DNA from: Paractinoplanes atraurantiacus
GTDB taxonomy: Bacteria; Actinomycetota; Actinomycetes; Mycobacteriales; Micromonosporaceae
Reading direction: 5' to 3'
NCBI RefSeq assembly: GCF_900215205.1
Contig: NZ_OBDY01000008.1
Coordinates: 62,001 to 126,000 of the forward strand
Length of the DNA stretch: 64,000 bases
In this document: positions 33,491 through 42,761 of the stretch, piece after piece
How positions within the stretch are numbered: the first letter of the stretch is position 1
How the letters are laid out: every line of letters starts with the position of its first letter
Notes under the pieces: model-generated
What the model was told of the DNA's origin: nothing
The model's input: only the letters and a program-made list of their open reading frames with translations
Databases searched by the model: none
Program-made: the position numbers and the translations under genes

Positions 33491-33995
33491 ACGGGCTACG
33501 ACACTTTTCCGCGGCGCCGACCGTCGGCTCGCGAGGAGGGCCGCCGGCCACGGCGAGCGCCAGACTCGCCGGGCGGGTCCATCCGAGGACAGTCAGCTCG
33601 GCCCGCGCCCCACCGGAGCCCACAAGGACCACGAGAAGCAGTGTCTCCAACGCCGCGGCGCGGCTCCCCGTGAGAAACATGAGGACGTCCGACAACAGCC
33701 AAACCGTCAGGAGGTAGATGAACGGCACGACGAACAGGGCGGCCGCGGCGATGCGGTACACCTTCCTGAGCCAGGCGCTGACGGTGACCGCGGCCACCAG
33801 CCCGGCCACTACAGCGAAGCCGCGATGACCAGTGTCGTCGGTGAGCAAGTTGACCGCCATGCCGCCCGCCAGTCCCGTGAGCAAGGTCAGCACGAGCGCG
33901 GCGGCCTGTCGTGCCGGTCCGGTGGTGGCTCTGCCGTCATCCCACCATCGTGCAGCGCCGGTTGTGCCGGCGGTGTCGCTCGATCGCGTGGTCAC
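33483..33995 (-). CDS. Small membrane protein of unknown function
   Basis: A 170-residue protein from a GTG at 33995 with four or five hydrophobic helices: AALVLTLLTGLAGGMAVNLL, GFAVVAGLVAAVTVSAWL, IAAAALFVVPFIYLLTVWLL and ALETLLLVVLVGSGG. No family is recognised. The frame continues upstream to an ATG at 34133 but that extension is low-complexity and overlaps the next gene's start. It is divergent from the following secreted protein. Confidence 0.55.
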   Translation of the reverse strand: MTTRSSDTAGTTGAARWWDDGRATTGPARQAAALVLTLLTGLAGGMAVNLLTDDTGHRGFAVVAGLVAAVTVSAWLRKVYRIAAAALFVVPFIYLLTVWLLSDVLMFLTGSRAAALETLLLVVLVGSGGARAELTVLGWTRPASLALAVAGGPPREPTVGAAEKCRSPSV

Positions 33996-34131
33996 GTGCG
34001 CCGAGCGTTGGTGTCCGTTCGGCTGTTCGGAACAGTTCCGGACAGTGCGGGGGCGTTCAGGACGTCCCCGGACGGGTGATGGGAGTGGTGGGCTGTGGCG
34101 GTCATTGCTGGAACCGCCAGAAAGGCAGTTC

Positions 34132-34677
34132 ATGTCAACCAGTTCGATCTCCCGGTCGCTTCCGCGGGCCGTGGCCGTACTGCTCGTGGTGCTCGCGTCC
34201 GTGTTCGAGATTCAGACGCAGGCGAGCGCGACGGCGCGCGGGCACAAGTGCCAAGTCGCCTTCACCGAGGGTGTCCGTCAGGCCGTACAGTGCGTGGACT
34301 TCAATGTGTTCTGGAACAGCTCGGGGGACCTCGCCGTGCAGACGCTCGGCGCGTCGCTCTGCCAGGCCACGGGCGGTGACCCGGTGCGGTGCGCGGGCAT
34401 CAAGCAGACCGTCACGATCTACGCCACGAACACCGTCCCGTCCAACCCGGACGCCCACTCCACCTCGACGACCCAGGCGTGTGGCCGCCGCATCGCCAGC
34501 GGCGCCCAGTGCCCCGCCAGCCGGCAATACGGCTACTCGACCGGCGCCTACTGCCACACGAACCTCACGTACGTAGCCCGGATCAGGACCACGTTCGACA
34601 TGCCGAGCACCGGTAGCCCGGTCACGAAGGTCTTCGAGCACCGGCTCCCCGGCTCCAGCATCTGCTACGCGCCCTGA
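34132..34677 (+). CDS. Secreted Cys-containing protein
   Basis: A 181-residue exported protein with signal peptide (AVAVLLVVLASVFEIQTQAS, cleavage near ASA-TARG) and eight Cys in the mature part (C in GHKCQVAF, VQCVDFNVFW, SLCQATGG, RCAGIKQ, QACGRR, AQCPAS, YCHTN and ICYAP), suggesting four disulfides. No family is recognised; short stretches such as IKQTVTIYATNTV suggest a beta fold. ATG at 34132; a terminator follows. Confidence 0.75.
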   Translation: MSTSSISRSLPRAVAVLLVVLASVFEIQTQASATARGHKCQVAFTEGVRQAVQCVDFNVFWNSSGDLAVQTLGASLCQATGGDPVRCAGIKQTVTIYATNTVPSNPDAHSTSTTQACGRRIASGAQCPASRQYGYSTGAYCHTNLTYVARIRTTFDMPSTGSPVTKVFEHRLPGSSICYAP

Positions 34678-34695
34678 GCTTCACTCGTGGGGGGA

Positions 34696-34722
34696 GAGCC
34701 CCGGACCACCGGTCCGGGGCTC
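34696..34722. terminator. Bidirectional terminator
   Basis: GAGCCCCGGACC (34696-34707) and GGTCCGGGGCTC (34711-34722) form a perfect 12-bp stem with a 3-base loop between two convergent genes. Confidence 0.9.
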
Positions 34723-34723
34723 C

Positions 34724-35248
34724 TCAGAAGACGTGACCGAGCAGGTCGATCTCGCCGGCCGGCCAGGCGGCGCCGCTCACCGGGCGGACCATCAGCTCGT
34801 GTGGGGTCACCGCCTGGGCCAGGCCGATCACGCGATGGTCGTTGATCTTCACCCAGCTGAGTGGGTTGTCGACCCGCGTGAAGCCGTGACGACCGTAGAG
34901 GCTGTCGTCGTCGGCGAACAGGATGACGAAGTCCATGCCGCAGGCGGCGGCGTAGCCGGTCACCTCGTCCAGCAGGCGGCTCGCCAGGCCTTGTCCGCGG
35001 CTGTCCTCGCGGACACAAAGATCCACCACCCCGAACGTACGGAGTATCTGGTCGCCCACCCGGATGACGCGCAGCTCGACCCCGAGTTGCGCCCGCACCG
35101 TGGTGCCGTCCGTGACGACGTACCGGAAATGGGGTGGGATTTTGAAATAGCTTCGCTCCGGATAGCCGGGGAAACAGTCTCTGAGCAGGCCTTGCAGAGA
35201 GAGGTGCAGCTCCGGGCCTATCTCGGCCTCGGGCAATCGCGTCGTCAC
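34724..35248 (-). CDS. GNAT-family N-acetyltransferase
   Basis: A 174-residue acetyltransferase. The acetyl-CoA site appears as VREDSRGQGLASRLLDEVTG at about residues 78-97 after the strand IRVGDQILRTFGVVDLC. A later FADDDSLYGRHGFTRVDNP is typical of the family. Start GTG at 35248 (GTGACGACG). The substrate is unknown. Its upstream region is shared with the pseudogene on the opposite strand. Confidence 0.8.
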   Translation of the reverse strand: MTTRLPEAEIGPELHLSLQGLLRDCFPGYPERSYFKIPPHFRYVVTDGTTVRAQLGVELRVIRVGDQILRTFGVVDLCVREDSRGQGLASRLLDEVTGYAAACGMDFVILFADDDSLYGRHGFTRVDNPLSWVKINDHRVIGLAQAVTPHELMVRPVSGAAWPAGEIDLLGHVF

Positions 35249-35293
35249 GCCGAGACTTTAACGGGGTCATACGCGGCCTCTACTGTGGGTTGG

Positions 35294-37434
35294 GTGAACG
35301 AGCGTGAATGGGTGCCGCTTGAGCCGAATGAAGACTTCGCCGCCCAGGTGCTCGCAGCGTCCCGGGCTCAGCGTGGTGTGAACTGTGCGGGCGCGGAGGT
35401 GGCGGCGAGCGACATCCGGGCCGCCTGCCTGGCCGCCGACAAGGCGGACCCGTTCGGTGTGCGACTGGCCGGCGCGCGGATCACCGGCCCACTCGATTTG
35501 CGGGCGTTCACCATCAGCGTCGCTCTGCGTTTCCAAGACTGTGACTTCACCGATCCGGTGAACGTGGAAGGGGCCCGCCTGCACGATCTGGCGATCACCA
35601 CAGATCTCCGGAAGGGCAGCCGGAACGAGTTGCCCGGACTGATCGCCCTGGGCGCGGAGATCGCGCACAACCTGGTCCTGTCCGGCATGGTGATCCGAGG
35701 CGAGACCCGCGCCGGCGGAAGCGGTAATCGTTCCGCCGGCGTCTGGCTCACCGGTGCCGAGATCGGCGGCAACCTCCTTGCCGTCGGTACCCAGATCCTG
35801 CCGGCGACCGGCCGTGCCATTCACGCGGATCGGATGCGGATCGCCGGGAACATCAGGATCGAGGATGTCCGGGCCACCGGTGAGATTCGTCTGCCGGCCA
35901 TGCATCTGGCCGGGTCGCTGGGTCTGATCGGTGTCGAGCTCCTGCCGCAGGACGGTCGAGCGCTGGACCTCAACGAGGCGGTCATCGGCAACAGCCTCTT
36001 CCTCATGAATGCGCCCCACACACTGGCGCGGTGCCGGCTCCGCGGCCGAATCGAGATGTCACACACCACGATTCATGGACAGATGCTCATCCGCGGTGCT
36101 GACCTGTCCGCCCCACCGACGGGCCGGGGAGGGCAGTTCTACACCGTCGAGTCAACCGGCGGCCGCACCTTCCTGCTCGGGCCGCGACTCAGCGTTCAGG
36201 GATCGCTGGTGATGGAAGGCGACACCGTGGTGCGCGGCGGGCTTCTGATGCCGGGTGCCCGGCTTCACGGTGGAGTCCGTTTGGCCGGTGCCGTGTGGAA
36301 CGAAGGCGACCTCGCGCTCGACCTGAAGCAGACCATCGTGGAGGGCGACCTCCATGCGCCCGGGCTTTCGGTCGAGGGCACGGTGCGCCTGGACAACGCC
36401 CGGATCGAGGGTCCACTGACCATGGAGTACGCCACTGTGGCGAAGCCGCTGGACCGGCGCGGCGTGAGCGCCGTCGGTCTGAAGGTGGCCGGTGACGTGC
36501 AGTGTCGGGGCCTGGCCGCTTCCACTCCGTCGGACTGGTCGACGTCAAGCGTGCCGTTGTCGACGGCAGGCTGCGCACCGATGGCGCCACCATGGTGTAG
36601 CGCTCCGGGCCCCAGCACACACCGACTCCGCGGGGCGCCGCGTTCGAAGCCCGATTCGCCGACGTCAGAGGGGGCGTCGACCTTGGCTGGCGGCTCGTCC
36701 AGGGAACGGCCGACTTCACGGGCACGACCACGTCCTATCTCGCCGATGATCCGGTCAATGACTGGCCCTGCGACTCCTTCATCGGCGGTTTCGCCTACGA
36801 GCGGTTCGCGGCTGGTCAGGCCGGGGGCGAAGCGATCTGGCACGCCGGCACCCGCATCGCCTGGCTGTCGCGCATGCGGCCTTATGACCCGCGTGCCTGG
36901 GAGCACCTGGCCGCAGTGCTCCGTTCGGCCGGCGACCGCGACGGTGCGGAAGCTGTGCTGATCGCCCAGCGCAGACACGCGCGGTCTTTCCGAAACACGC
37001 CGCACCGATTCTTCGACTTCCTCCAGGATGTGACCGTCCGGTACGGGTTTCGGCCACAGCGGGCGGTCTACCTGCTACTGATGCTGATCGCCGCGGTTAC
37101 CGTCCTGGTCAGCCTGCCTGCCGTTCAGGCGCAGATGCGCGCCAGCGACCAGAACGCGCTGGTCTTCGCACCATCGGGTGCGCGGCCCGGGCCGGGGTCG
37201 CAGGCCGTGCCGGGTCGTTGCGGTGATGGAAAGGTCCGCTGCCTCAATCCCTTCTTCTACGCCGTCGACACCGTGGTGCCGCTGATCGACTTGCACCAGC
37301 GCTCCACCTGGTATCCGGTTTCCGAGCACGATGGCCGGCTGCTGGAGTGGGTGCTCAATCTGTGCACGATTCTCGGCTGGCTCGCCTCGACCGTCTTCGC
37401 CCTGTCGTTCACCCGGCTCGGCCGGCCGAGCTGA
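35294..37434 (+). pseudogene. Broken membrane-associated repeat protein (frameshift and stop)
   Basis: The first part (35294 to about 36520) encodes repeating beta-strand units of LxGAxIxGxLDL type (LAGARITGPLDLRAFTISVA, WLTGAEIGGNLLAVG), similar to pentapeptide-like or membrane-associated proteins. Near 36515-36520 the frame must shift to continue as FHSVGLVDVKRAVVDGRLRT, and then a TAG stands at 36598-36600. The remaining part runs to 37434 with two C-terminal helices (YLLLMLIAAVTVLVSLPA; LGWLASTVFALSF). Both breaks are needed to restore similarity, so the gene is disrupted. Sequencing error cannot be excluded. The start is a GTG at 35294. Confidence 0.7.
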
Positions 37435-37507
37435 TGCCGGCGCCGACGACGGAGCGGCGGGGCCGGCCCCGTTGCAAGGGCGCTGACCGCGCGCACCCGG
37501 GCCGGGA

Positions 37508-38924
37508 TCACAGCGTGGGCAGGGTGATGTGGGACGGGTGCTGCTCGTCGTGGAAGACCTCGAAGTGGTTCTTGAGGCCCCGGACGGCGGTTCCGAACGG
37601 CTCGTCCGTGCCCATGTTGCTGGCGAAGCGCTCACCTGCACGCGCAGGCGGTGGCCGGGGCGGAAACGGTAGGCGGTGGGGAACAGCTCGACCTCGACCG
37701 GGCTGACGGACGGCGGGGTCAGGCGGCGGATGCCGTCGACGACGTTGCGGGAGACGCCCTTCTCGTCGACGTCGCACAGGCGGACGAAGACATCGGCGTA
37801 CGGCAGTGAGGTTCGGACGTGAATGGTGGCGCGAACCGGGCCCACGACGTCGAGCGGTGACGAGAGGGCGGGGCCGGTGAAGACCAGGACGTCGGGGCGG
37901 GACTCGACGGCAGCGTTGTCGGCCTGCTTGCCGGGTGGCTGCAACAAGGGGCCGCCGACGGTCGGGGTGGGGTCGGCCGGGTCGTACGTGAAGCGACTCG
38001 GGCCCGACGAATCCGGTGACGGGCCGAGGCCGCCGCCGCCTTGCAGGTAGAAGTCGGATGGGGCAGCGGGCGGCGGCCACTCCTCGAACGCGAGCAAGTA
38101 GACCCGGACCGGTGGGCCGGACGGGGCCGGGCCGCCGTGGAGGTGGTGTTCGAGCCAGGCGACGTCCGTACGGACGATGGTGCGCAACTCGCCGGGCTCG
38201 CCGTGCAGCCACGGGCCGACGACGAGGCGGGCGGGCACGCCGGCCGCGCGCAGAGCCGCGTAGTCGGCCAGGTTGCCGGCCAGGAACAGGTCCCACCAGC
38301 CGGTGACCGTGCTGACCGGCGGCATCCGGGTCAGATCGGCCGTGTCGTGGTCGGCCTGGGACCAGACGCCGCCACGAAGTCGCGCCAGAACGGCACGGGC
38401 GCACCGGCGACCGCCACATCGGCGGCCTGCAACGGCGATCGGCGCAGCGCCCGGTGGACGCGGCCCTTCACGCGGGGGTCGGGGAACGGGAACGAGCGCT
38501 CCTGGCGGCCGATCTGCGCCGACCAGCTCAGCGCCGTGTGGATCTGCGGTGCGCCGTCCACATAGAACAGCCGGTTGTCACGTTGGCCGAGGTGATGTGG
38601 GGCGAGACGCACGTCAGGGGCGGGTCGGCGTACGGCGCCACCGCCCACTGGGTGTGACCGAAGTAGCTGCCGCCGACCATCGCGATCCGCCCGTCGCACC
38701 ACGGCTGCTTCCGCAGCCAATCCACAGTGGCCAGGCCGTCGTCGCGTTCGGTGGTGAATGGGCGGAACTGCTCGCCGGAGCCGAACGTGCCGCGGGTGGC
38801 CTGCACGAGGACCTGGAAGCCGCGGCGGGCCAACGGCGCCGGGAACAGCTGGCCGAAGGCGCCGGCCCGGCAGTCCCAGCGCGACGTCCGCGGCGAGACC
38901 GGCCACCCGGGTGAATCTTCCCAT
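37508..38924 (-). pseudogene. Decayed CocE/NonD-family hydrolase
   Basis: CocE/NonD features are spread over different frames: MGRFTRVAGLAADV at the start, then ARRGFQVLVQATRGTFGSGE with the nucleophile region VGGSYFGHTQWAV. YVDGAPQIHTALSWSAQIG follows in another frame, then MPPVSTVTGWWDLFLAG, and finally NHFEVFHDEQHPSHITLPTL in yet another. At least four frame changes are needed, near 38880, 38565, 38330 and 37628. The stretch that should join the first and second segments (the DGTxLRADVY region) is missing, which argues for real decay. The neighbouring pseudogene shows the same kind of damage. Confidence 0.75.
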
Positions 38925-38971
38925 CACCGCAACATAGCCCGGATGACCTCCGGCAGCGTAGAAACGATGCT

Positions 38972-41650
38972 ATGACCGCCGCATACGAGATCATCGCGCC
39001 GCCCACCGGCGCGGCGCCCGCACGGGCTCGGCTGGCGACGGACGCCGGTGTCCTGTCCCTCGACGGGCTGTGGCGTTTCGCGTGGTCACCGACGGCGGAA
39101 ACCGGCCGGGCGCCGGCCGATCCGGGTGAGGGCTGGGACGAGATCCCGGTTCCCGGGCACTGGCAGCTTTACGGGTACGGCTCACCGGCGTACACCAATG
39201 TGCGTTTTCCCTTTCCCATCGACCCGCCGCGGGTGCCGGAGGCTAATCCGACCGGCGAATATCGGCGGGTCGTGCGCCGGCCGGAGGAGTGGGACGGCGG
39301 GCGGGTGCTGCTGCGGTTCGATGGTGTCGACTCGTGGTTCGAGGTGTGGGTCAATGGTGTCTCGGCCGGGACCTCCTCGGGCAGTCGGCTGACCGTCGAG
39401 TTCGACGTGACCGGCCTGCTGACCGGCGGCGACGACGTTCTCGCGGTGCGGGTGCACCAGTGGAGTTTCGGCAGCTACCTCGAGGATCAGGACCAGTGGT
39501 GGCTGTCCGGCATCTTCCGGTCGGTCGCGCTGCTGCATCGGCCGGACGGGGGCATTGATGATGTACGGGTCGTGGCCGGCTACGACCATATCAAGGGCGG
39601 CGGCACGCTGAGCGTGGAGGCGACCAGTACCCGGCCGGTGCGATGGGAGCTGTCCTCGCCGCTGACCGAGGTTCAACCGTGGTCGGCCGAGAACCCACAG
39701 CTGTACCGGTTGGAAGTCAGCACCGACGCCGAGACCGTCTCGCTCGACATCGGCTTCCGGACCGTGAGCGTCGAGGGTGGCCGCCTGCTGCTCAACGGGG
39801 CGCCGCTGGTGTTCCGCGGCGTCAACCGGCACGATTTCGACCCGCAGTGCGGCCGGGCCGTGTCGCGGGAGGCGATGGAGCGCGATGTCGCGCTGATGAA
39901 GCAACACCACATCAACGCCGTACGGACCAGCCACTACCCGCCCGACCCGTACTTCCTCCAGTTGTGCGACCGGCACGGCCTCTACGTCGTCGAGGAGTGC
40001 GACATCGAGACGCACGGCTTCTCGCTGGTCGACTGGCGCGGCAACCCGTCGGACGACCCGGCCTGGGCCGATGTCTACCTCGACCGGATGCGGCGCATGG
40101 TGGAGCGTGACAAGAACGCGGCCGGCGTCGTCATGTGGTCGCTCGGCAACGAGTCGGGCTGGGGCCGCAACCTGGCCGCCAACGCCCGCTGGACCGCGGA
40201 GCGGGATCCGAGCCGGCCGGTCCACTACGAAGGGGACGCCGACTGCGAGAGCGTCGACGTCTACAGCCGGATGTACCCGGGCTACGACGAGCTGGCGGCG
40301 ATCGGCCGGGGCGAGGAGCCGGCGCTGGCCGACCCGGCCCGTGACCGGCGCCGCCGCGGCCTTCCGATGATCATGTGCGAGTACGGGCACGCGATGGGCA
40401 ACGGACCGGGCGGGCTGGCCGAATACGAGGCCGTCATCGACGCCCATCCGCGGTTGGCCGGCGGCTTCATCTGGGAGTGGATCGACCACGGCCTGGGCGA
40501 GAAGGGCCTGTACGGCGGCGACTTCGGCGAGACCGTGCACGACGGCTCCTTCGTCATCGACGGGCTCGTGCTGCCGGACCGGGCGCCGTCGCCCGGCCTG
40601 GCCGAGTTCGCGGCGGTGATCGCGCCAGTGCGCCTGCGGATGGACGGTGATGAGCTCGTCGTCGAGAACCGGTGGAGCTTCACCAGCACCGAAAAGGTGG
40701 TCTTCGGCTGGTCCTTGTCGGCCGACGACATGGTGATCGACGAGGGCGTTCTCGACGTGCCGGCGGTCGGCCCGCTGTCCTCCCGGCGCGTCCCGCTTCC
40801 GCCGGGCCCCGGCCTGACCGTGACGGCGGGCGACATCGCCTTCGTGCAGCGACCGGCTCCCGCCGCACCGGCCGCCATCGGGTCGCTGAAGCCGGCGAGA
40901 CCGGCGAAGCTCGGGCCGTTCCCGATCGCGTCCCTCACCCTGGACGCCTGGCGGGCGCCGACCGAGAACGACCGTGCCTCCCTGGAGGAGCGATGGCGTA
41001 CGGCCGGGCTGCACCAGCTCGTCGCGCGAACCGTCGAGGAGCGGTCGGACGAGACGTGGTGGCGCCGGCGGGTCCACTACGGGCCGCCCGGCCTGGACAG
41101 CGGTTTCGACGTGGAATACCGCTGGGCGGCGGCCGGCGAGGCGTACCGGCTCGAGGTGGACATCGACCGTCGCGGCGAATGGCGGCTGCCCTTGCCGCGG
41201 CTGGGGGTGGCGCTGGCCCTGCGAACGCCCGCGCCCGGCTCGGTGTGGCTGGACTGGCTGGGCCTGGGCCCGGGGGAGAGCTACCCCGACTCGCGGGCCG
41301 CCGTCCGGCACGGGCGGTACGGCATGACGGTCCGGGAGGCCCAGACGCCGTACGTGGTGCCGCAGGAGAACGGCAACCGCTCGGCGGTGAGCCGGCTGAC
41401 CCTGTCCAGCCCCGACGGCGACTTGCATATCGAGGGCGACAAACCGTTCGATTTGGCCGTACGCCCGTGGTCGACCACCCAGCTCGAAAAGGCCCGGCAC
41501 GCCGACGACCTGACCGAGGGCAACCTCCTCTGGGTCCACCTGGCGGCCGGCGTCACCGGCCTGGGCTCGGCCAGCTGCGGTCCGGCCGTCCGCCCTTCGG
41601 CGGAATACCGGGCCGCCCAGGCCCGCCTGGCCTTCACCTTCAGCGGCTGA
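38972..41650 (+). CDS. GH2 beta-galactosidase (LacZ-type)
   Basis: An 892-residue glycoside hydrolase. An N-terminal sugar-binding domain (LDGLWRFAWSPTAETGRAP; VPGHWQLYGYGSPAYTNVRF) and immunoglobulin-like domain precede the TIM barrel (RGVNRHDFDPQCGRAV). The acid/base is Glu394 in WSLGNESGWG and the nucleophile Glu470 in IMCEYGHAMGN. The small-chain beta-galactosidase domain follows (ENDRASLEERW; WLGLGPGESYPDSRAA). It is about 130 residues shorter than E. coli LacZ and has no signal peptide, so it is cytoplasmic. Convergent with terC (11-base overlap). No transporter or regulator is next to it. Confidence 0.92.
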   Translation: MTAAYEIIAPPTGAAPARARLATDAGVLSLDGLWRFAWSPTAETGRAPADPGEGWDEIPVPGHWQLYGYGSPAYTNVRFPFPIDPPRVPEANPTGEYRRVVRRPEEWDGGRVLLRFDGVDSWFEVWVNGVSAGTSSGSRLTVEFDVTGLLTGGDDVLAVRVHQWSFGSYLEDQDQWWLSGIFRSVALLHRPDGGIDDVRVVAGYDHIKGGGTLSVEATSTRPVRWELSSPLTEVQPWSAENPQLYRLEVSTDAETVSLDIGFRTVSVEGGRLLLNGAPLVFRGVNRHDFDPQCGRAVSREAMERDVALMKQHHINAVRTSHYPPDPYFLQLCDRHGLYVVEECDIETHGFSLVDWRGNPSDDPAWADVYLDRMRRMVERDKNAAGVVMWSLGNESGWGRNLAANARWTAERDPSRPVHYEGDADCESVDVYSRMYPGYDELAAIGRGEEPALADPARDRRRRGLPMIMCEYGHAMGNGPGGLAEYEAVIDAHPRLAGGFIWEWIDHGLGEKGLYGGDFGETVHDGSFVIDGLVLPDRAPSPGLAEFAAVIAPVRLRMDGDELVVENRWSFTSTEKVVFGWSLSADDMVIDEGVLDVPAVGPLSSRRVPLPPGPGLTVTAGDIAFVQRPAPAAPAAIGSLKPARPAKLGPFPIASLTLDAWRAPTENDRASLEERWRTAGLHQLVARTVEERSDETWWRRRVHYGPPGLDSGFDVEYRWAAAGEAYRLEVDIDRRGEWRLPLPRLGVALALRTPAPGSVWLDWLGLGPGESYPDSRAAVRHGRYGMTVREAQTPYVVPQENGNRSAVSRLTLSSPDGDLHIEGDKPFDLAVRPWSTTQLEKARHADDLTEGNLLWVHLAAGVTGLGSASCGPAVRPSAEYRAAQARLAFTFSG

Positions 41651-42617
41651 CCAGTTCCTTGGCCGCGTCGCGGCGGTTGGCGGCCAGGCTGGTCAGGGTG
41701 ACGGTGAGCAGGGTCAGGGCGATGAAGCCGAGGGAGGCCAGGGTCGGGACCTCGGGCAGGGAGGGCCAGATGCCGTGGGCCCAGTGCAGGACGAGCTTGA
41801 CGCCGATGAAGGCCAGGATGATGGCCAGGCCGTAGTCGAGGTGGCGCAGCTTGTCCAGGACGTTGCGCAGCACGAAGTAGAGGGCCCGCAAGCCCATCAG
41901 CGCGAACGCGTTCGTGGCGAAGACCAGGTACGGGTCCTCGGTCACGCCGTAGACGGCCGGGACCGAGTCGACCGCGAAGACGATGTCGGTCATGAAGACG
42001 GCGACCACGACCACGGCCAGCGGGGTCAGGGCGCGGCGGCCGGCCTCGCGGACGACCAGCTTGGAGCCCCGGTAGTCCCTGGTCACCGGGAAGAAGCGGC
42101 GCATCAGCCGTACGCTGCGCATCTGATCGATGTCGATCTCGTGGGCCTCGTCGCGGGCGGCGTCCCGCATCACCTTCACCGCGGTCAGCAGCAGCACCGC
42201 GCCGAACAGCAGGAACGCCCACGTGCCGGCCTGGAGGACGGCGGCGCCGAGGGCGATGAAGACACCCCGCAGGACCAGGGCGCCCGCGATGCCGTACAGC
42301 AGGACCCTTTGGGCCAGAGCGGTCGGTACGGCGAAGGCGCCGAGCAGAAGCATGAAGACGAACAGGTTGTCGACCGAGAGGGACTTCTCGACCACGAAGC
42401 CGGTGTAGAACTCGATCGCCGGGCGGCTGCCGTACGCCCACCACAGCACCAGGCCGAAGACGGCCGGCAAGGTCAGGTAGAAGACCGACCAGCCGACCGC
42501 CTCGCGCATCGCCACGTCGTGCGGCTTGCGGGTGACCCAGAAGTCGGCCGCCAGCAGGGCGACCAGCACCAAGACGCTGATCGCCCACAGCTGCGGAGAA
42601 GCGATGGATTCGAGCAT
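41640..42617 (-). CDS. TerC-family membrane protein
   Basis: A 325-residue protein with eight or nine membrane helices. The family signature is FVVEKSLSVDNLFVFMLLLG around residue 75, and the second acidic one is FMTDIVFAVDSVPAVYGVT near residue 215. TerC/MntP-related proteins move metal ions such as Mn(II), and many are controlled by Mn-sensing riboswitches. Here the 5' leader carries such an element. The start is ATG at 42617 after an AGGAGG. Confidence 0.92.
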   Translation of the reverse strand: MLESIASPQLWAISVLVLVALLAADFWVTRKPHDVAMREAVGWSVFYLTLPAVFGLVLWWAYGSRPAIEFYTGFVVEKSLSVDNLFVFMLLLGAFAVPTALAQRVLLYGIAGALVLRGVFIALGAAVLQAGTWAFLLFGAVLLLTAVKVMRDAARDEAHEIDIDQMRSVRLMRRFFPVTRDYRGSKLVVREAGRRALTPLAVVVVAVFMTDIVFAVDSVPAVYGVTEDPYLVFATNAFALMGLRALYFVLRNVLDKLRHLDYGLAIILAFIGVKLVLHWAHGIWPSLPEVPTLASLGFIALTLLTVTLTSLAANRRDAAKELVSR

Positions 42618-42750
42618 CGGGGAAGGCCTCCTCGGACATACGTCATCGTCCGAGGTCTCCCTCACCCGCTAGAGCACGGGCGAGCGTACGGGGACGTACC
42701 GGGACGTCCGTGATGACCGCAGCGCTCTGAGCGAGGTACTCCCCTCAGCC
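42618..42750 (-). ncRNA. yybP-ykoY-type (manganese) riboswitch before terC
   Basis: On the minus strand the leader contains GAGGGGAGTACC (about 42736-42747) and, 80 bases later, GGTGAGGGAGACCTCGGACG, the two hallmark segments of actinobacterial yybP-ykoY leaders. CCTCGGAC pairs with GTCCGAGG directly before the AGGAGG, so folding could mask the ribosome site. TerC homologues commonly have this leader. The identification rests on sequence patterns read by eye. Confidence 0.7.
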
Positions 42751-42761
42751 CGGAACCCTAG

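Noticed and set aside
34733..35293. An upstream extension of the repeat-protein pseudogene frame
   Set aside because: It is the opposite strand of the GNAT acetyltransferase gene; a GTG at 35294 is the plausible start.
37458..37471. CGGGGCCGGCCCCG palindrome as a regulatory site
   Set aside because: Low-complexity GC palindrome between two pseudogenes; expected by chance in such DNA.
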